Of a DNA stretch of 64,000 bases, positions 30,496-40,343 are shown in pieces. The stretch is from NCBI GenBank assembly GCA_030680605.1, contig JAUXUQ010000002.1, positions 186,001 through 250,000 of the forward strand, written 5' to 3'. How positions within the stretch are numbered: the first letter of the stretch is position 1; each line of letters starts with the position of its first letter. The notes beneath the pieces were generated by a model. That model worked only from the letters and a program-made list of their open reading frames with translations, did no database searches and was not told the DNA's origin. The translations under genes and the position numbers were made by a program. Source of the stretch: Gammaproteobacteria bacterium. Lineage in GTDB: Bacteria; Pseudomonadota; Gammaproteobacteria; SURF-13.

Positions 30496-31023
30496 ATGCG
30501 CGCACGCTCTCTCGTCCCGCTCGGGATTTTCGCGGCTCTGGTCGTGTTGCTGTGGGCGGGCTTGTATCTGAATCCGCGTGAAGTGCCGTCGCCGCTCATT
30601 GGCAAACCCGCGCCGGAATTCATGTTGCCGCAGCTGCACGATCCCACACAGCAGATCGGCAGCAGGGACTTGCTGGGCAAGGTGACCCTGCTTAATGTCT
30701 GGGCATCCTGGTGCGCGGCCTGTCGTGAGGAGCATCCGCTGCTGGTGGCGTTGGCCAGAACCGGGCAGGTCAATATCTATGGGCTCAATTACAAGGATGC
30801 GCGTCAGGATGCGCTACGCTGGCTCAATGATCTGGGCAACCCCTATCTGGTGAGCGCGTTCGACGAGCAAGGCAACGTAGGCATCGATTACGGTGTGTAT
30901 GGTGTGCCGGAAACCTACGTCATCGATCGCGCGGGGATCATCCGTTACAAGGTAATTGGACCGCTGACGGAACAAAACCTGAGAACCACGGTGCTGCCGC
31001 TGATCAAGGAGCTTGAGGGATGA
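30496..31023 (+). CDS. ccmG: Thiol:disulfide interchange protein CcmG (DsbE)
   Basis: 175 residues. An N-terminal anchor (about 5-24) and a periplasmic thioredoxin fold with the active site 'WASWCAACREEHP' (Cys73, Cys76). The acidic insert 'GVYGVPETYVIDRAG' is typical. It keeps apocytochrome CXXCH thiols reduced. The end overlaps ccmH by four bases. Confidence 0.96.
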   Translation: MRARSLVPLGIFAALVVLLWAGLYLNPREVPSPLIGKPAPEFMLPQLHDPTQQIGSRDLLGKVTLLNVWASWCAACREEHPLLVALARTGQVNIYGLNYKDARQDALRWLNDLGNPYLVSAFDEQGNVGIDYGVYGVPETYVIDRAGIIRYKVIGPLTEQNLRTTVLPLIKELEG

Positions 31024-31484
31024 AAAGGGTAATTGCACTGGTATTGATGCTGTACGGCGCCAGCTTGTGGGCGGCAACGTCGGCAGCGCAGGCCGAAGCG
31101 CTGGAGGCACGCTACCGGGTGCTGGCGTCCGAGCTGCGTTGCCTGGTGTGCCAGAACGAAAGCATTGCGGATTCGCATGCCGACCTGGCCAAGGATCTGC
31201 GTAACCAGGTGCGCGCAATGCTGGAGGATGGCAAGACCGACAAGGAAATCACCGATTATCTGGTGGCGCGCTACGGTGATTTCGTATTGTTTCGGCCGCG
31301 CTTCAAGGGCCTGACTGCAGTCCTCTGGCTGGGGCCGTTTATTCTGGCCGGGCTGGGTGCGCTGACGTTGATCTATTATGTGGTTCGACGTCACCGGCGC
31401 TCGGGTGATGTGCCGCTGACAGGGGGCGAGCAGCAGCGTCTGCACAGCCTGCTACAGGACGTACGAGGAGAGAACAAGGGATGA
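31020..31484 (+). CDS. ccmH: Cytochrome c maturation protein CcmH
   Basis: 154 residues. A signal peptide, then the redox motif 'LRCLVCQNESIADSHADLA' (Cys41, Cys44) in a three-helix domain, and one C-terminal membrane helix ('LGPFILAGLGALTLIYYVV'). It is the short form of CcmH that works with a separate CcmI, encoded next with an ATGA overlap. Confidence 0.95.
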   Translation: MKRVIALVLMLYGASLWAATSAAQAEALEARYRVLASELRCLVCQNESIADSHADLAKDLRNQVRAMLEDGKTDKEITDYLVARYGDFVLFRPRFKGLTAVLWLGPFILAGLGALTLIYYVVRRHRRSGDVPLTGGEQQRLHSLLQDVRGENKG

Positions 31485-32347
31485 GTGTATTCTGGGTAGT
31501 GGCCGCGATGATGCTCATCATCGCGTTGGTCTTTCTGTTGCCTCCACTGTTGCGGCGCGAGAGTGAGGCTACGGTTGCGCGTGATACGCTCAACATAAGA
31601 ATTTACCAGGATCAGCTGAGCGAGCTTGAGAACGACTTCAAAATAGGCACTATCAGTCCTGGGCAATTTGAGCAGGCGAACCGTGACCTGCAGCGTAAAC
31701 TGCTGGAGGATGTCGCAAGCGATGCGCCACCTGCGCCAGGAGATGCTCCACGTTTGTTCGAAGGCCGCAGTACGGCGCTGGCGATAGCGCTGATCGTGCC
31801 TTTGCTCAGTATCGGGTTGTACCTGCAACTGGACCACACGCGTGAAAATCGTACTGCGCCGCCCAGAGCGGACGGCTCGGGCGGGTTTTCGCCGGAGATG
31901 ATGGTGCAACGTCTTGAGCAGCGCCTGAAGGATAACCCGGGCGATGGCTCGGACTGGTTGATGCTGGCCCGTTCATACAGTGTGCAGGGGCGTTATGCCG
32001 ATGCGACTGCGGCCTATGCCAAGGCATTGCCACTAGTTGGCGAGCAGCCAGATCTGCTGACGGATTATGCCGAGATGATGGCCTTGAGCCGTCCCAATCA
32101 GGATCTGTCCGGCAAGCCCAGTGAGCTTTTCACCCAGGCCCTGGCGCTGGATGGCAACCACCCCAAGGCGCTATGGCTGTCGGGCATGGCGGCCTTTCAG
32201 CAACAGGATTATACGAGGGCCGCGAGTACGTGGCGGCGCTTGTTGACACTAATGCCGGCGGACGTTGAAGGCCTGCAGACTGTGCGACAGCACATTGCCG
32301 AGGCCGAAGACCGTGCGTCAGCAGCCAAGCCGGCATCGGATAAATAA
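31481..32347 (+). CDS. ccmI: Cytochrome c maturation protein CcmI
   Basis: 288 residues. Two membrane helices (about 2-20 and 97-113) enclose a cytoplasmic leucine-zipper-like segment ('IYQDQLSELENDFKIG'). The C-terminal periplasmic part is a TPR domain that binds apocytochrome c ('SDWLMLARSYSVQGRYADAT'). It ends the ccmABCDEFGHI operon; the following gap of 136 bases separates it from yfgM. Confidence 0.93.
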   Translation: MSVFWVVAAMMLIIALVFLLPPLLRRESEATVARDTLNIRIYQDQLSELENDFKIGTISPGQFEQANRDLQRKLLEDVASDAPPAPGDAPRLFEGRSTALAIALIVPLLSIGLYLQLDHTRENRTAPPRADGSGGFSPEMMVQRLEQRLKDNPGDGSDWLMLARSYSVQGRYADATAAYAKALPLVGEQPDLLTDYAEMMALSRPNQDLSGKPSELFTQALALDGNHPKALWLSGMAAFQQQDYTRAASTWRRLLTLMPADVEGLQTVRQHIAEAEDRASAAKPASDK

Positions 32348-32483
32348 TGGCGACGGGTATGTGTGCGTGTATGCCTTGCCACCCTCCGAAGGTGAGGAAA
32401 TGAAATAAGGTATATACTTGAATATTGTGTTGTAAGTTATGTAGTTTTACCTTGGTGCTCCTGAGCGAGACAGGATTTTCTGC

Positions 32484-33140
32484 ATGGAAACGTATCAAAG
32501 TGAGCAAGAACAGGTTGAGGCGCTGAAAAAATGGTGGCGTGAGAATACCGTTGCCGTTGTCGGCGGGGTAGTTCTCGGGCTCGGTGTGGCATTTGCTGTC
32601 TGGGCCTGGCGTGACTATCACAACAATCAGGCCATACAGGCATCTGCGGAGTACGAACAGTTGATGGGTGATGTCAGGCGCGGTGCAGCGCAAGAAGCCC
32701 TGGAGCGTAGCGAACGGATCATGCGCGAATATGGCGGCACACCTTACGCCGTGTTTGCCGCGCTGGTCAGCGCCAGGATTGCACTCGATAATGGCGACAA
32801 TACGGCAGCACGCCAACAATTGGAATGGGCGCTGGCGCATGCGAGTGAACCCGCAGTGGAGCAGCTGGCGCGATTACGCCTTGCGCGTGTGATGCTGGAT
32901 CAGGACGATGCCGAAGCTGCGCTCAAGCTTATACACAATGCCGATGCTGGGGGCTATCGCGCCGACTATGATGCTGTGTTGGGGGACATTTACCTTGCTC
33001 TCAAGCAGATGGAGCAGTCACGTAGCGCCTACCAAAAGGCGCGGCAGGCAATGCCTGCAAACAGCGAGCAAGCCGCTCTAATCCAGATGAAACTGGATGA
33101 TCTGGGTGCGGTGGATAGCCAGGCCCCAGTTCAGCCATGA
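32484..33140 (+). CDS. yfgM: Ancillary SecYEG translocon subunit YfgM
   Basis: 218 residues. A short cytoplasmic start ('METYQSEQEQVEALKKWW'), one membrane helix (about 23-45) and a periplasmic TPR-like domain. In E. coli it associates with the SecYEG-PpiD translocon as a periplasmic chaperone. It is separated from hisS here only by the ccm operon and overlaps bamB by four bases, as in the conserved yfgM-bamB-der block. Confidence 0.92.
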   Translation: METYQSEQEQVEALKKWWRENTVAVVGGVVLGLGVAFAVWAWRDYHNNQAIQASAEYEQLMGDVRRGAAQEALERSERIMREYGGTPYAVFAALVSARIALDNGDNTAARQQLEWALAHASEPAVEQLARLRLARVMLDQDDAEAALKLIHNADAGGYRADYDAVLGDIYLALKQMEQSRSAYQKARQAMPANSEQAALIQMKLDDLGAVDSQAPVQP

Positions 33141-34297
33141 TACGTACTGTTGCAATAGCCCTCTTCGCGATCGCTGTCAGCGGCTGCGGCGCTGTTAATG
33201 ATTTCATGCGCGGCAAAGACAATGCCGAGCCAGCCGCACCCCTGACGGTTTTACAGAACAGTGTCCAGGTGCAGACGGTCTGGTCGGCACGCGTCGGCTC
33301 GGGCAGCGACGACGAGTATTTCAAACTGACCCCTAACGTTGCCAACGGCAAGGTGTTCGTTGCAGACCGCAAGGGGCGCATCAGTGCTTATGATGCGTTG
33401 ACCGGGCGCGCACTGTGGAGCATGGAGAGCAAGGCGCCGGTTTCCGGTGGCCCCGGCAGTGGCGATGGGGCAGTGTTCGTGGGCACCAGTGACGGCGAAG
33501 TGCTGGCGCTGGAGGAAGGCAATGGCGAGCTGCGCTGGCGTGCGCGTGTACCGAGTGAAGTCCTCTCTGCGCCAACAGCAGCACACGGAGTTGTTGTGGT
33601 GCGTACGGTAGACGGTAAGCTGCTGGGGCTCGATGTGCGCGAGGGTAAGCGCCTGTGGGCACATGACAGTACTGTACCCGCGCTTACATTGCGCAGTACC
33701 AGCGCGCCGGTCATTGTCGCCGACAAGGTGCTGGGTGGGTTTGCCAGCGGTCGGCTGGTTGCGCTGTCGATCAGTGACGGCAGGGTGTTGTGGGAGACCG
33801 TGATTGCGGAGCCGCGCGGCCGTTCAGAGCTGGAGCGGCTGGTGGATATCAGCGCCGAACCGCGTGTGATTGATCAAACAGTCTATGTGTCGAGCTATCA
33901 AGGCCGCATTGCCGCGCTGGATATTGAATCCGGAAGACTGATGTGGACGCGTGCTATGTCATCGTATGCCGGGTTGTCGGTGGACGAGCACGCCGTGTAT
34001 GTCACCGATGACAAGGGACAGATTTTCAGCCTGGATCGGCGCGACGGGCGTGCGCTCTGGAAGCAGGACAAACTGCGTGCCCGCGCAGTTACGGCGCCTG
34101 CTGTATACAACGACTACGTGGTGACGGGTGATTTTGAAGGTTACCTGCACTGGATGACGCGGACTGACGGCGGGTTTGTGGCGCGTGTGCGCATCGATAA
34201 GGCTGGCATCATCACGTCGCCTACGGTGGCAGGTGACCTGCTCTACGTGAATGGCAGGGGCGGAGTTCTTGCAGCACTGCGTATTTCCAGAAAGTAG
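33137..34297 (+). CDS. bamB: Outer membrane protein assembly factor BamB
   Basis: 386 residues. A lipoprotein signal with 'AVSGCG' (Cys17) and an eight-bladed beta-propeller of PQQ-like repeats ('GRISAYDALTGRALWSMESK', 'GKLLGLDVREGKRLWAH', 'GRIAALDIESGRLMWTRAM'). BamB supports BamA in the BAM complex. The stop codon overlaps the left arm of a repeat hairpin that fills the gap to der. Confidence 0.96.
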   Translation: MIRTVAIALFAIAVSGCGAVNDFMRGKDNAEPAAPLTVLQNSVQVQTVWSARVGSGSDDEYFKLTPNVANGKVFVADRKGRISAYDALTGRALWSMESKAPVSGGPGSGDGAVFVGTSDGEVLALEEGNGELRWRARVPSEVLSAPTAAHGVVVVRTVDGKLLGLDVREGKRLWAHDSTVPALTLRSTSAPVIVADKVLGGFASGRLVALSISDGRVLWETVIAEPRGRSELERLVDISAEPRVIDQTVYVSSYQGRIAALDIESGRLMWTRAMSSYAGLSVDEHAVYVTDDKGQIFSLDRRDGRALWKQDKLRARAVTAPAVYNDYVVTGDFEGYLHWMTRTDGGFVARVRIDKAGIITSPTVAGDLLYVNGRGGVLAALRISRK

Positions 34298-34367
34298 CGG
34301 GTGGCGAGTGGCCAGTAGAAGAATACAATTGATCGGCTCTGGTTTCTTGACCCTCGCCACTCGCTAC
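34294..34367 (+). repeat. Hairpin repeat of the TACTCGCCAC type before der
   Basis: Arms at 34294-34308 (GTAGCGGGTGGCGAG) and 34353-34367 (CTCGCCACTCGCTAC) pair over 15 positions with one G-U. The left arm contains the bamB stop codon, and the right arm ends 17 bases before the der ATG. The same motif occurs before trmJ and guaA. Confidence 0.65.
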
Positions 34368-34384
34368 TCACCACTGCCTTAAAC

Positions 34385-35725
34385 ATGAAACCTGTCGTCG
34401 CACTCGTAGGCCGGCCCAATGTCGGCAAGTCCACATTGTTTAATCGCCTGACCCGCACGCGTAGCGCGCTGGTGGCAGACATGCCCGGCCTCACGCGTGA
34501 TCGTATTTACGGCGACGGCAGCGTGGATGGCGGTCGCCCGTTTTTTGTGGTGGATACCGGAGGCCTTGGCTCGGATCAGGCAGGTATCGAGGCGCTGGCG
34601 GCAGAGCAGACCTGGGTTGCGGTCGAGGAGTCGGATGTAACGCTGCTGATTGTGGATGGACGTGCGGGGCTGACAGACGAGGATGCACGCATAGCTAAAC
34701 GTCTGCGGCGTGCAGGCAAGCCGGTGGTTCTGGTGGTGAACAAGGGCGAGGGCCGCGAACCCGCCGTGGTGGCAGCCGATTTCCATGCCCTGGGCTGGGG
34801 TGAGCCGCATGTTATTTCCGCCGCGCACGGTAGCGGCGTGGAAGAGCTGATGCTGGGGGTGCTGGCAGATTTTCCGCCGGAGGAGAACCAGGTACCAGAC
34901 CCCGAGACCCCCAAAAGTATCCGGCTTGCGGTGGTGGGTCGTCCCAATGCAGGGAAATCGACCCTGATCAATCGCCTGTTGGGTGAAGAGCGTGTGCTGG
35001 CGTTTGATGCGCCCGGCACTACACGCGACAGCATCTATATTCCCTTTGAACGCAAGGGCACACACTACACGCTTATCGACACGGCGGGTGTGCGCAGAAA
35101 GAGCCGGGTGGGCGAAGGTATCGAGAAGCTGAGCGTGATCAAGACACTGCGTGCCATTGATGATGCCAATGTGATTATCCTGATGCTTGATGCTACGGAA
35201 GGTGTCACGGAGCTGGATGCGTCGTTGCTGGGGTTGGTGCTGGAGTCGGGGCGAGCGCTGGTGATCGCCGTAAACAAGTGGGATGGCGCGGATGCGGATC
35301 AGCGCGCGCGGATCAAGCAGGAGTTTGAGCGTAGACTGTCATTTGTGGATTTTGCCCGTACGCATTTCATCTCGGCACTGCGCGGTACACGGGTGGCGGA
35401 ATTATTCACTTCGGTAGACAAGGCCTATGCCTCGGCCATGCGCAAGCTGGAAACCGGGGAGCTGACACGCCTGCTGGAAAAGGCGCTGGCCGCTCATCAG
35501 CCGCCACTGGTGCAGGGCCGCAGTATCAAGCTGCGTTATGCGCATCAGGGGGGGCACAATCCGCCGGTGATTGTGATTCACGGCAACCGTATTATATCGG
35601 TTCCTGAATCATACAAACGTTATCTGGTGAACAGCTTCCGCAGTGCACTCAAGCTGGTGGGGACGCCCCTGAGGGTGGAGTTCCGGAGCGGGGACAACCC
35701 CTACGCGAGCAAGCCGCGCGGCTGA
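34385..35725 (+). CDS. der: Ribosome biogenesis GTPase Der (EngA)
   Basis: 446 residues. Two tandem G domains, each complete: '[14 protein letters not shown]' with 'DTGGLG' and 'NKGEG' (a variant of NKxD), then '[15 protein letters not shown]', '[11 protein letters not shown]' and 'NKWDG'. A C-terminal KH-like domain covers about 350-446. Der acts in 50S subunit assembly. The G4 motif of the first domain (NKGE rather than NKxD) is a small oddity seen in some homologues. It ends one base before the convergent mlaA. Confidence 0.96.
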   Translation: MKPVVALVGRPNVGKSTLFNRLTRTRSALVADMPGLTRDRIYGDGSVDGGRPFFVVDTGGLGSDQAGIEALAAEQTWVAVEESDVTLLIVDGRAGLTDEDARIAKRLRRAGKPVVLVVNKGEGREPAVVAADFHALGWGEPHVISAAHGSGVEELMLGVLADFPPEENQVPDPETPKSIRLAVVGRPNAGKSTLINRLLGEERVLAFDAPGTTRDSIYIPFERKGTHYTLIDTAGVRRKSRVGEGIEKLSVIKTLRAIDDANVIILMLDATEGVTELDASLLGLVLESGRALVIAVNKWDGADADQRARIKQEFERRLSFVDFARTHFISALRGTRVAELFTSVDKAYASAMRKLETGELTRLLEKALAAHQPPLVQGRSIKLRYAHQGGHNPPVIVIHGNRIISVPESYKRYLVNSFRSALKLVGTPLRVEFRSGDNPYASKPRG

Positions 35726-36502
35726 CTACGGCGCGATCAGGTGCTTGGCGCCGGGATCGAAGGCCTCCTCATCGTCATCGTCGTCTTCCTCGCGGGGCGC
35801 TGCTACGCCATCGCGAATCAGACTGTCACGTCGCTGCAAATAGGCCTCGCGCGTGAAAACATAGGGGTCAAGTGCGGCTGCTTCCAGCACGCGTTCTGCA
35901 CCCAGGAAGCGCGCACGTCGGTCGATGATCTTGATCGCCCATAGCTGGTTGCGCTCGGCGACATCAGAGTGGTGCTGGAGTAGATCGAACTGTGCATCCA
36001 CATACAGCCCTATGCCGTCACGCACCGTGCTGGGGCCAAAGAATGGCAACACCAGGTAGTAGCCTCTGCCAAAACCCCAATAGCCGAACGTCTGGCCAAA
36101 GTCCTCGTTATTTGCCTCGAGGCCCATGGGGGTGGCGATGTCGATCAGGCCAGCCAGTCCGAAGGTCGAGTTATAGATAAAGCGTTGTAGATCTTCAGCG
36201 CCTTGCTCAAACTTGCCTTGCAGGAATGAGTTGATGATGACGATGGGGTAGGCAAGATTGTTGAAGAAATTGCCCACGCCGGTACGCGCTGGCTGTGGTA
36301 TGGCAGTCTCATAGCCCACGGCGAGAGGCTTGATCAGGGCCTTGTCGACCGTCTCGTTAAAGCCGTACATCGCCCGGTTGAAGCCCTCTAGCGGGTCATT
36401 TTTGTCATCCGTGTGCTGGTTGACGGCGCAACCGGAGAGCAGCGTGAAGGCGACTGCAAGCCCCAGACAGGGTGTCAGCTTGGCAAGGTGTATAGGATTC
36501 AT
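35726..36502 (-). CDS. mlaA: Outer-membrane lipid asymmetry lipoprotein MlaA (VacJ)
   Basis: 258 residues starting at the ATG that gives a lipoprotein signal with 'LLSGCAVN' (Cys25); the open frame upstream is not typical. MlaA removes phospholipids from the outer leaflet. 'DPLEGFNRAMYGFNETVDKAL' and 'GYWGFGRGYYLVLPFFGPST' are hallmarks. The C-terminus has an acidic run of Glu/Asp ('EEDDDDDEEAFDPG'), an extension not needed for the fold. It is convergent with der with no spacer. Confidence 0.94.
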   Translation of the reverse strand: MNPIHLAKLTPCLGLAVAFTLLSGCAVNQHTDDKNDPLEGFNRAMYGFNETVDKALIKPLAVGYETAIPQPARTGVGNFFNNLAYPIVIINSFLQGKFEQGAEDLQRFIYNSTFGLAGLIDIATPMGLEANNEDFGQTFGYWGFGRGYYLVLPFFGPSTVRDGIGLYVDAQFDLLQHHSDVAERNQLWAIKIIDRRARFLGAERVLEAAALDPYVFTREAYLQRRDSLIRDGVAAPREEDDDDDEEAFDPGAKHLIAP

Positions 36503-36595
36503 GTGCCTTATCTTTAAACTATTATTTGATGTTTTTTCATGGCCACAGGAAGGTAACGCTCCCCAGCACAGCACGATTATGACATAAATCGCCCG

Positions 36596-37447
36596 CTATT
36601 CAATATCGGCAGCCGGGGCCGAAGGGTGAGGGGTGGTTGGGGCCAGAAACAGGGCTGGGTCGACCATGGCCTGGTTCAGGCTCACCCCCCAGTGCAGGTG
36701 GGGGCCGGTGGCGCGCCCGGACATGCCTACCGTGCCCAGGGCTTCGCCATGGCCGAGTTGCTGGCCGGGTTGGACATCGATGCGCAAGAGGTGGCAGTAC
36801 ATGGTCACCAGTCCCTGGCCGTGGTCAATAAACACCGTATTGCCGTTAAAGAAGTAGTCGCCGGTACTGATTACCGTGCCTGCTGCCGGGGCGGCCACCG
36901 GCGTGCCTTGCGTGGCGGCGATGTCGAGCCCGCTGTGGGGTTTGCGCGGCTGGCCGTTGAAGTAGCGACGCAGGCCGAAGGAACTGCTGCTGCGGCCATC
37001 GACGGGCAGGGTGAAGGTGGTCTCGACGGAGGCGGCCTCGCTCCAGTGGGCCAGTGCGGCCTTGATCTCGGCTGTTTCATGCTGGATGCGCACCAAGTCT
37101 TCCGCTGTCGGTTCTACCTTGCGTTTGTCCTTGAGTGTGAGATGCTGGGTGGCGTAAGCCTTGTCGCGCACCTGGAAGGGGAGTGTTTGCGCCTTGCTGC
37201 CCTGTTGCACGCGTACGCTGTACTCACCGGCCGGGGTGTCGAGCGGAAGACCCACCACCGCCTGCCACTGACCGCCCTCGCGCACGACCAGCACCCGCAC
37301 GCCATTGAAGCTCACCTGCGGTGCGCGATCACTGCTGCCTGCTGCCAGCGGGAGAATGGCGATGCCACCCGGCACCGGCTCGGCCTGCGGCAATCCCAGT
37401 GCAGGCAGCGGCAGGATGAGCAGTACGACCCGTAACAGCCTATTCAT
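36596..37447 (-). CDS. Periplasmic M23-family metallopeptidase
   Basis: 283 residues. Residues 1-20 are a signal peptide. A beta-rich N-terminal domain is followed by a peptidase M23 (LytM) domain at about 150-270, with the zinc ligands in 'HSGLDIA' and 'HLHWGV' and the catalytic-type 'MYCHLL'. It probably cleaves peptidoglycan cross-links or acts as an endopeptidase in the periplasm. It overlaps the end of xseA by eight bases, so the pair is co-transcribed. No specific gene name is supported. Confidence 0.9.
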   Translation of the reverse strand: MNRLLRVVLLILPLPALGLPQAEPVPGGIAILPLAAGSSDRAPQVSFNGVRVLVVREGGQWQAVVGLPLDTPAGEYSVRVQQGSKAQTLPFQVRDKAYATQHLTLKDKRKVEPTAEDLVRIQHETAEIKAALAHWSEAASVETTFTLPVDGRSSSSFGLRRYFNGQPRKPHSGLDIAATQGTPVAAPAAGTVISTGDYFFNGNTVFIDHGQGLVTMYCHLLRIDVQPGQQLGHGEALGTVGMSGRATGPHLHWGVSLNQAMVDPALFLAPTTPHPSAPAADIE

Positions 37448-38795
37448 CTAAGGTTTTCTCAACATGACAGAGCAGGCGGCCCGTACCCAGCCGGGCCTCG
37501 ATGCGGTCTCCGGGACTGACGTCATGCGCCGAGCGCAGCAGTGCATGCTGCGGCAGTCGCTGCACAATGGCATAGCCACGCGCCAGCGTCGCGAGTGGGC
37601 TGACGCCCTCCAGTGCACGGGTGAGGGTGGTAAGGCGCGCGCGCTGCTGCCCCAATTGATATCGCATGGCCGAGCCCAGCCGCAGTGTCAGTGTGTCATG
37701 CAGGACACGCAAGCGCTGTAGGCGGTAGCGCGGGGTCTGGTGCTGGAGCCGCAGTTGCAACTCCGCGATGCGCCGCCTGTGCTGCTGTAGCAGTGCTGAC
37801 CGGGCGCGGTGCAGGCGTTGCTCCAGGCCATCGAGCTGTTGCGCGCGTTCGCGCAGGCGCTGGCCGGGGTGCTGCAGGCGTTGCTGCAGAAAGCGCAGCG
37901 ATTGTTGTGACTGAGTGATTTGGGTGCGCAGCAGGAACGTCAGCCGCGCCTGCAAGCGTGCGAGCGTCTGCCGCCATACCCCTGTCTCGGGGCTGACCAG
38001 TTCCGCCGCTGCGGTGGGGGTAGGTGCGCGCTGGTCGGCAACCAGGTCGGCAATGGTGAGGTCAATCTCATGGCCGATGCCGGTGACGACGGGGATACCG
38101 CAGGCATGAATGGCGTGCGCCACCACCTCTTCATTGAAGGCCCACAAGTCTTCGAGTGAACCGCCGCCGCGTGCCACAATCAGTACATCGCAGTCGCGGC
38201 GTTGGTCGGCGAGGCGGATAGCGGCCGCGATTTTCTCTGCCGCAACTGCGCCTTGCACCGGCACCGGATAAATCAGCACCGGCAGGGCAGGGAAGCGGCG
38301 GCGTAACGTGGTGAGGATGTCGCGCACGGCGGCGCCGGTGGGCGAGGTGATGACACCGATGCGCTGTGGCAGGGCAGGCAGCGATTGTTTATGCGCCGGG
38401 TCGAACAGCCCTGCCGCCGCGAGGCGTTGTTTGAGCTGCTCGAAGGCGCGCAGCAGGGCGCCGTCCCCGGCCTGTTCCAGGTGCTCGACGATGAGCTGAT
38501 ATTCACCCCGCTGCTCGTACAGGCTCACGTTCACCCGTGCCAGTACCTGCATGCCGTTTTCGGGCGTGAACGGCAGCCGCGTGCGGTTGCGGAACAGCGC
38601 GCAACGCACCTGTGCCGCCGCGTCCTTGAGTGCGAAATAGAGGTGCCCGGAGCTGGGGCGGGCGAGGTTGGAAATCTCCCCCTCCACCCAGATCAGCGGG
38701 AAAGTGCCTTCCAGCAGCTCACAGGCCTCCCGGTTCAGGCGGGAAACACTGTAGACATCACGTTGCAGGACGGTTTCGGGGGTCGGGAGGCTCAT
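37440..38795 (-). CDS. xseA: Exodeoxyribonuclease VII large subunit
   Basis: 451 residues from ATG 38795; a TTG at 38819 is also in frame. An N-terminal OB-fold DNA-binding domain ('YSVSRLNREACELLEGTFPLIWVEGEISNL'-type start), the catalytic domain ('GVITSPTGAAVRDIL', 'RGGGSLEDLWAFNEE', 'GIGHEIDLTIADLVAD'), and a long coiled-coil C-terminal part rich in Gln, Leu and Arg (about 280-410). It is divergent from guaB, as in E. coli. Confidence 0.94.
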   Translation of the reverse strand: MSLPTPETVLQRDVYSVSRLNREACELLEGTFPLIWVEGEISNLARPSSGHLYFALKDAAAQVRCALFRNRTRLPFTPENGMQVLARVNVSLYEQRGEYQLIVEHLEQAGDGALLRAFEQLKQRLAAAGLFDPAHKQSLPALPQRIGVITSPTGAAVRDILTTLRRRFPALPVLIYPVPVQGAVAAEKIAAAIRLADQRRDCDVLIVARGGGSLEDLWAFNEEVVAHAIHACGIPVVTGIGHEIDLTIADLVADQRAPTPTAAAELVSPETGVWRQTLARLQARLTFLLRTQITQSQQSLRFLQQRLQHPGQRLRERAQQLDGLEQRLHRARSALLQQHRRRIAELQLRLQHQTPRYRLQRLRVLHDTLTLRLGSAMRYQLGQQRARLTTLTRALEGVSPLATLARGYAIVQRLPQHALLRSAHDVSPGDRIEARLGTGRLLCHVEKTLDE

Positions 38796-38835
38796 AATAT
38801 AGCGTGAATCATAGCTCAATCAATGCGATTTGCCC

Positions 38836-38841
38836 TATAAT
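38836..38841 (+). promoter_or_regulatory. Likely guaB -10 element
   Basis: A perfect TATAAT lies 30 bases before the guaB ATG, in the 76-base gap to the divergent xseA. No good -35 is visible 17 bases upstream (AGCTCA), so an activator or extended contacts may be needed. The gap also holds the xseA promoter. Confidence 0.5.
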
Positions 38842-38871
38842 TAGCCGCTTGGTTTTATCTGGAACCCTGCC

Positions 38872-40341
38872 ATGCGCGTAGTAGCCGAGCAAGGTCTGAC
38901 CTTTGATGATGTGCTGCTGGTGCCGGCGCATTCTAATCTCTTGCCCAAGCAGGCCGAGCTCGGCAGCTGGCTCACGCGCGAAATCAAGCTCCATATCCCC
39001 CTGCTGTCTGCCGCCATGGACAGCGTTACCGAGGCCCGACTTGCCATCAGCATGGCACAGGAAGGCGGCATCGGCATCGTACACAAAAACATGAGCATCG
39101 AAGAGCAGGCGCGACAGGTGCGTCTGGTCAAGAAATTTGAGAGTGGCGTCATCAAGGACCCGGTCTGTGTGTCGCCTGATACCAGCATCGGCGAGGTGCT
39201 CGCCATCACCCGCGCCAACAACATCTCCGGCGTGCCAATCGTGGAAGGCACGAAGCTGGTAGGTATCGTCACCGGGCGCGACTTGCGCTTCGAGCCACAG
39301 AGTGACGCGCCCGTCTCCAGCATCATGACGCCCAAGGAACGACTGGTCACGGTGCGCGAAGGCGCCGAGCGTGAAGAAGTGGTGCAACTGCTGCACCAGC
39401 ACCGCATTGAGAAGGTGCTGGTGGTGAACGACAAATTTCAGTTGCGCGGCCTGATCACCTTCAAGGACATCCAGAAGGCCAAGGAAAATCCCTACGCCTG
39501 CAAGGACTCACAGGGGCGCTTGCGGGTCGGTGCCGCCGTCGGCACCGGCGCGGAGACCGATGAGCGCGTCGCTGCGCTGGTGGAGGCTGGTGTGGACGTG
39601 ATCGTGGTGGACACTGCGCACGGCCACTCGCAGTTTGTCATCGACCGCGTGCGCCAGTTGCGCAAGGCCTACCGCGACCTGCAAATCATCGGCGGCAACG
39701 TCGCCACCGGCGCGGCGGCACTGGCGCTGGTCGAGGCGGGTGCTGACGGCATCAAGGTCGGCATCGGCCCGGGCTCGATCTGCACCACGCGCATCGTCAC
39801 CGGTGTGGGTGTGCCGCAGATGAGCGCGGTCATGGATGTCGCCAAGGCGCTGGCGTCCAGTGGTGTGCCGCTGATTTCCGATGGCGGTATACGTTACTCG
39901 GGCGATCTGGCCAAGGCGCTGGCCGCAGGCGCGTACTCGGTCATGATTGGCAGCCTGTTCGCGGGCACCGAAGAGGCGCCGGGCGAGGTCGAGTTGTATC
40001 AGGGTCGTTCCTATAAATCCTACCGCGGCATGGGTTCGCTCGGCGCCATGACGCAGGGGCGCGGCGCCAGCGAGCGTTACTTTCAGGACGACATCGGGCA
40101 GGCCGAAAAACTGGTGCCGGAAGGCATCGAAGGCCGTGTGCCCTACAAAGGCAGCATGCACGCCATCGTGCACCAGCTCATGGGCGGGTTGCGCGCCAGC
40201 ATGGGCTATACCGGTTGCCGCACCATCGATGCCCTGCGCACCAAGCCGCACTTCGTGCGCGTCAGCACAGCGGGCATGCGCGAGAGCCATGTGCACGATG
40301 TAACCATCACCAAGGAAGCGCCGAATTACAGGATAGATTAA
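38872..40341 (+). CDS. guaB: IMP dehydrogenase
   Basis: 489 residues. Oxidises IMP to XMP with NAD, the first step to GMP. The TIM barrel is interrupted by two CBS domains at about 95-205 ('[20 protein letters not shown]', '[20 protein letters not shown]'). The catalytic Cys304 lies in '[18 protein letters not shown]', and the flap contains '[11 protein letters not shown]'. All motifs are intact. guaA follows after 84 bases that hold a hairpin element. Confidence 0.98.
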   Translation: MRVVAEQGLTFDDVLLVPAHSNLLPKQAELGSWLTREIKLHIPLLSAAMDSVTEARLAISMAQEGGIGIVHKNMSIEEQARQVRLVKKFESGVIKDPVCVSPDTSIGEVLAITRANNISGVPIVEGTKLVGIVTGRDLRFEPQSDAPVSSIMTPKERLVTVREGAEREEVVQLLHQHRIEKVLVVNDKFQLRGLITFKDIQKAKENPYACKDSQGRLRVGAAVGTGAETDERVAALVEAGVDVIVVDTAHGHSQFVIDRVRQLRKAYRDLQIIGGNVATGAAALALVEAGADGIKVGIGPGSICTTRIVTGVGVPQMSAVMDVAKALASSGVPLISDGGIRYSGDLAKALAAGAYSVMIGSLFAGTEEAPGEVELYQGRSYKSYRGMGSLGAMTQGRGASERYFQDDIGQAEKLVPEGIEGRVPYKGSMHAIVHQLMGGLRASMGYTGCRTIDALRTKPHFVRVSTAGMRESHVHDVTITKEAPNYRID

Positions 40342-40343
40342 AT

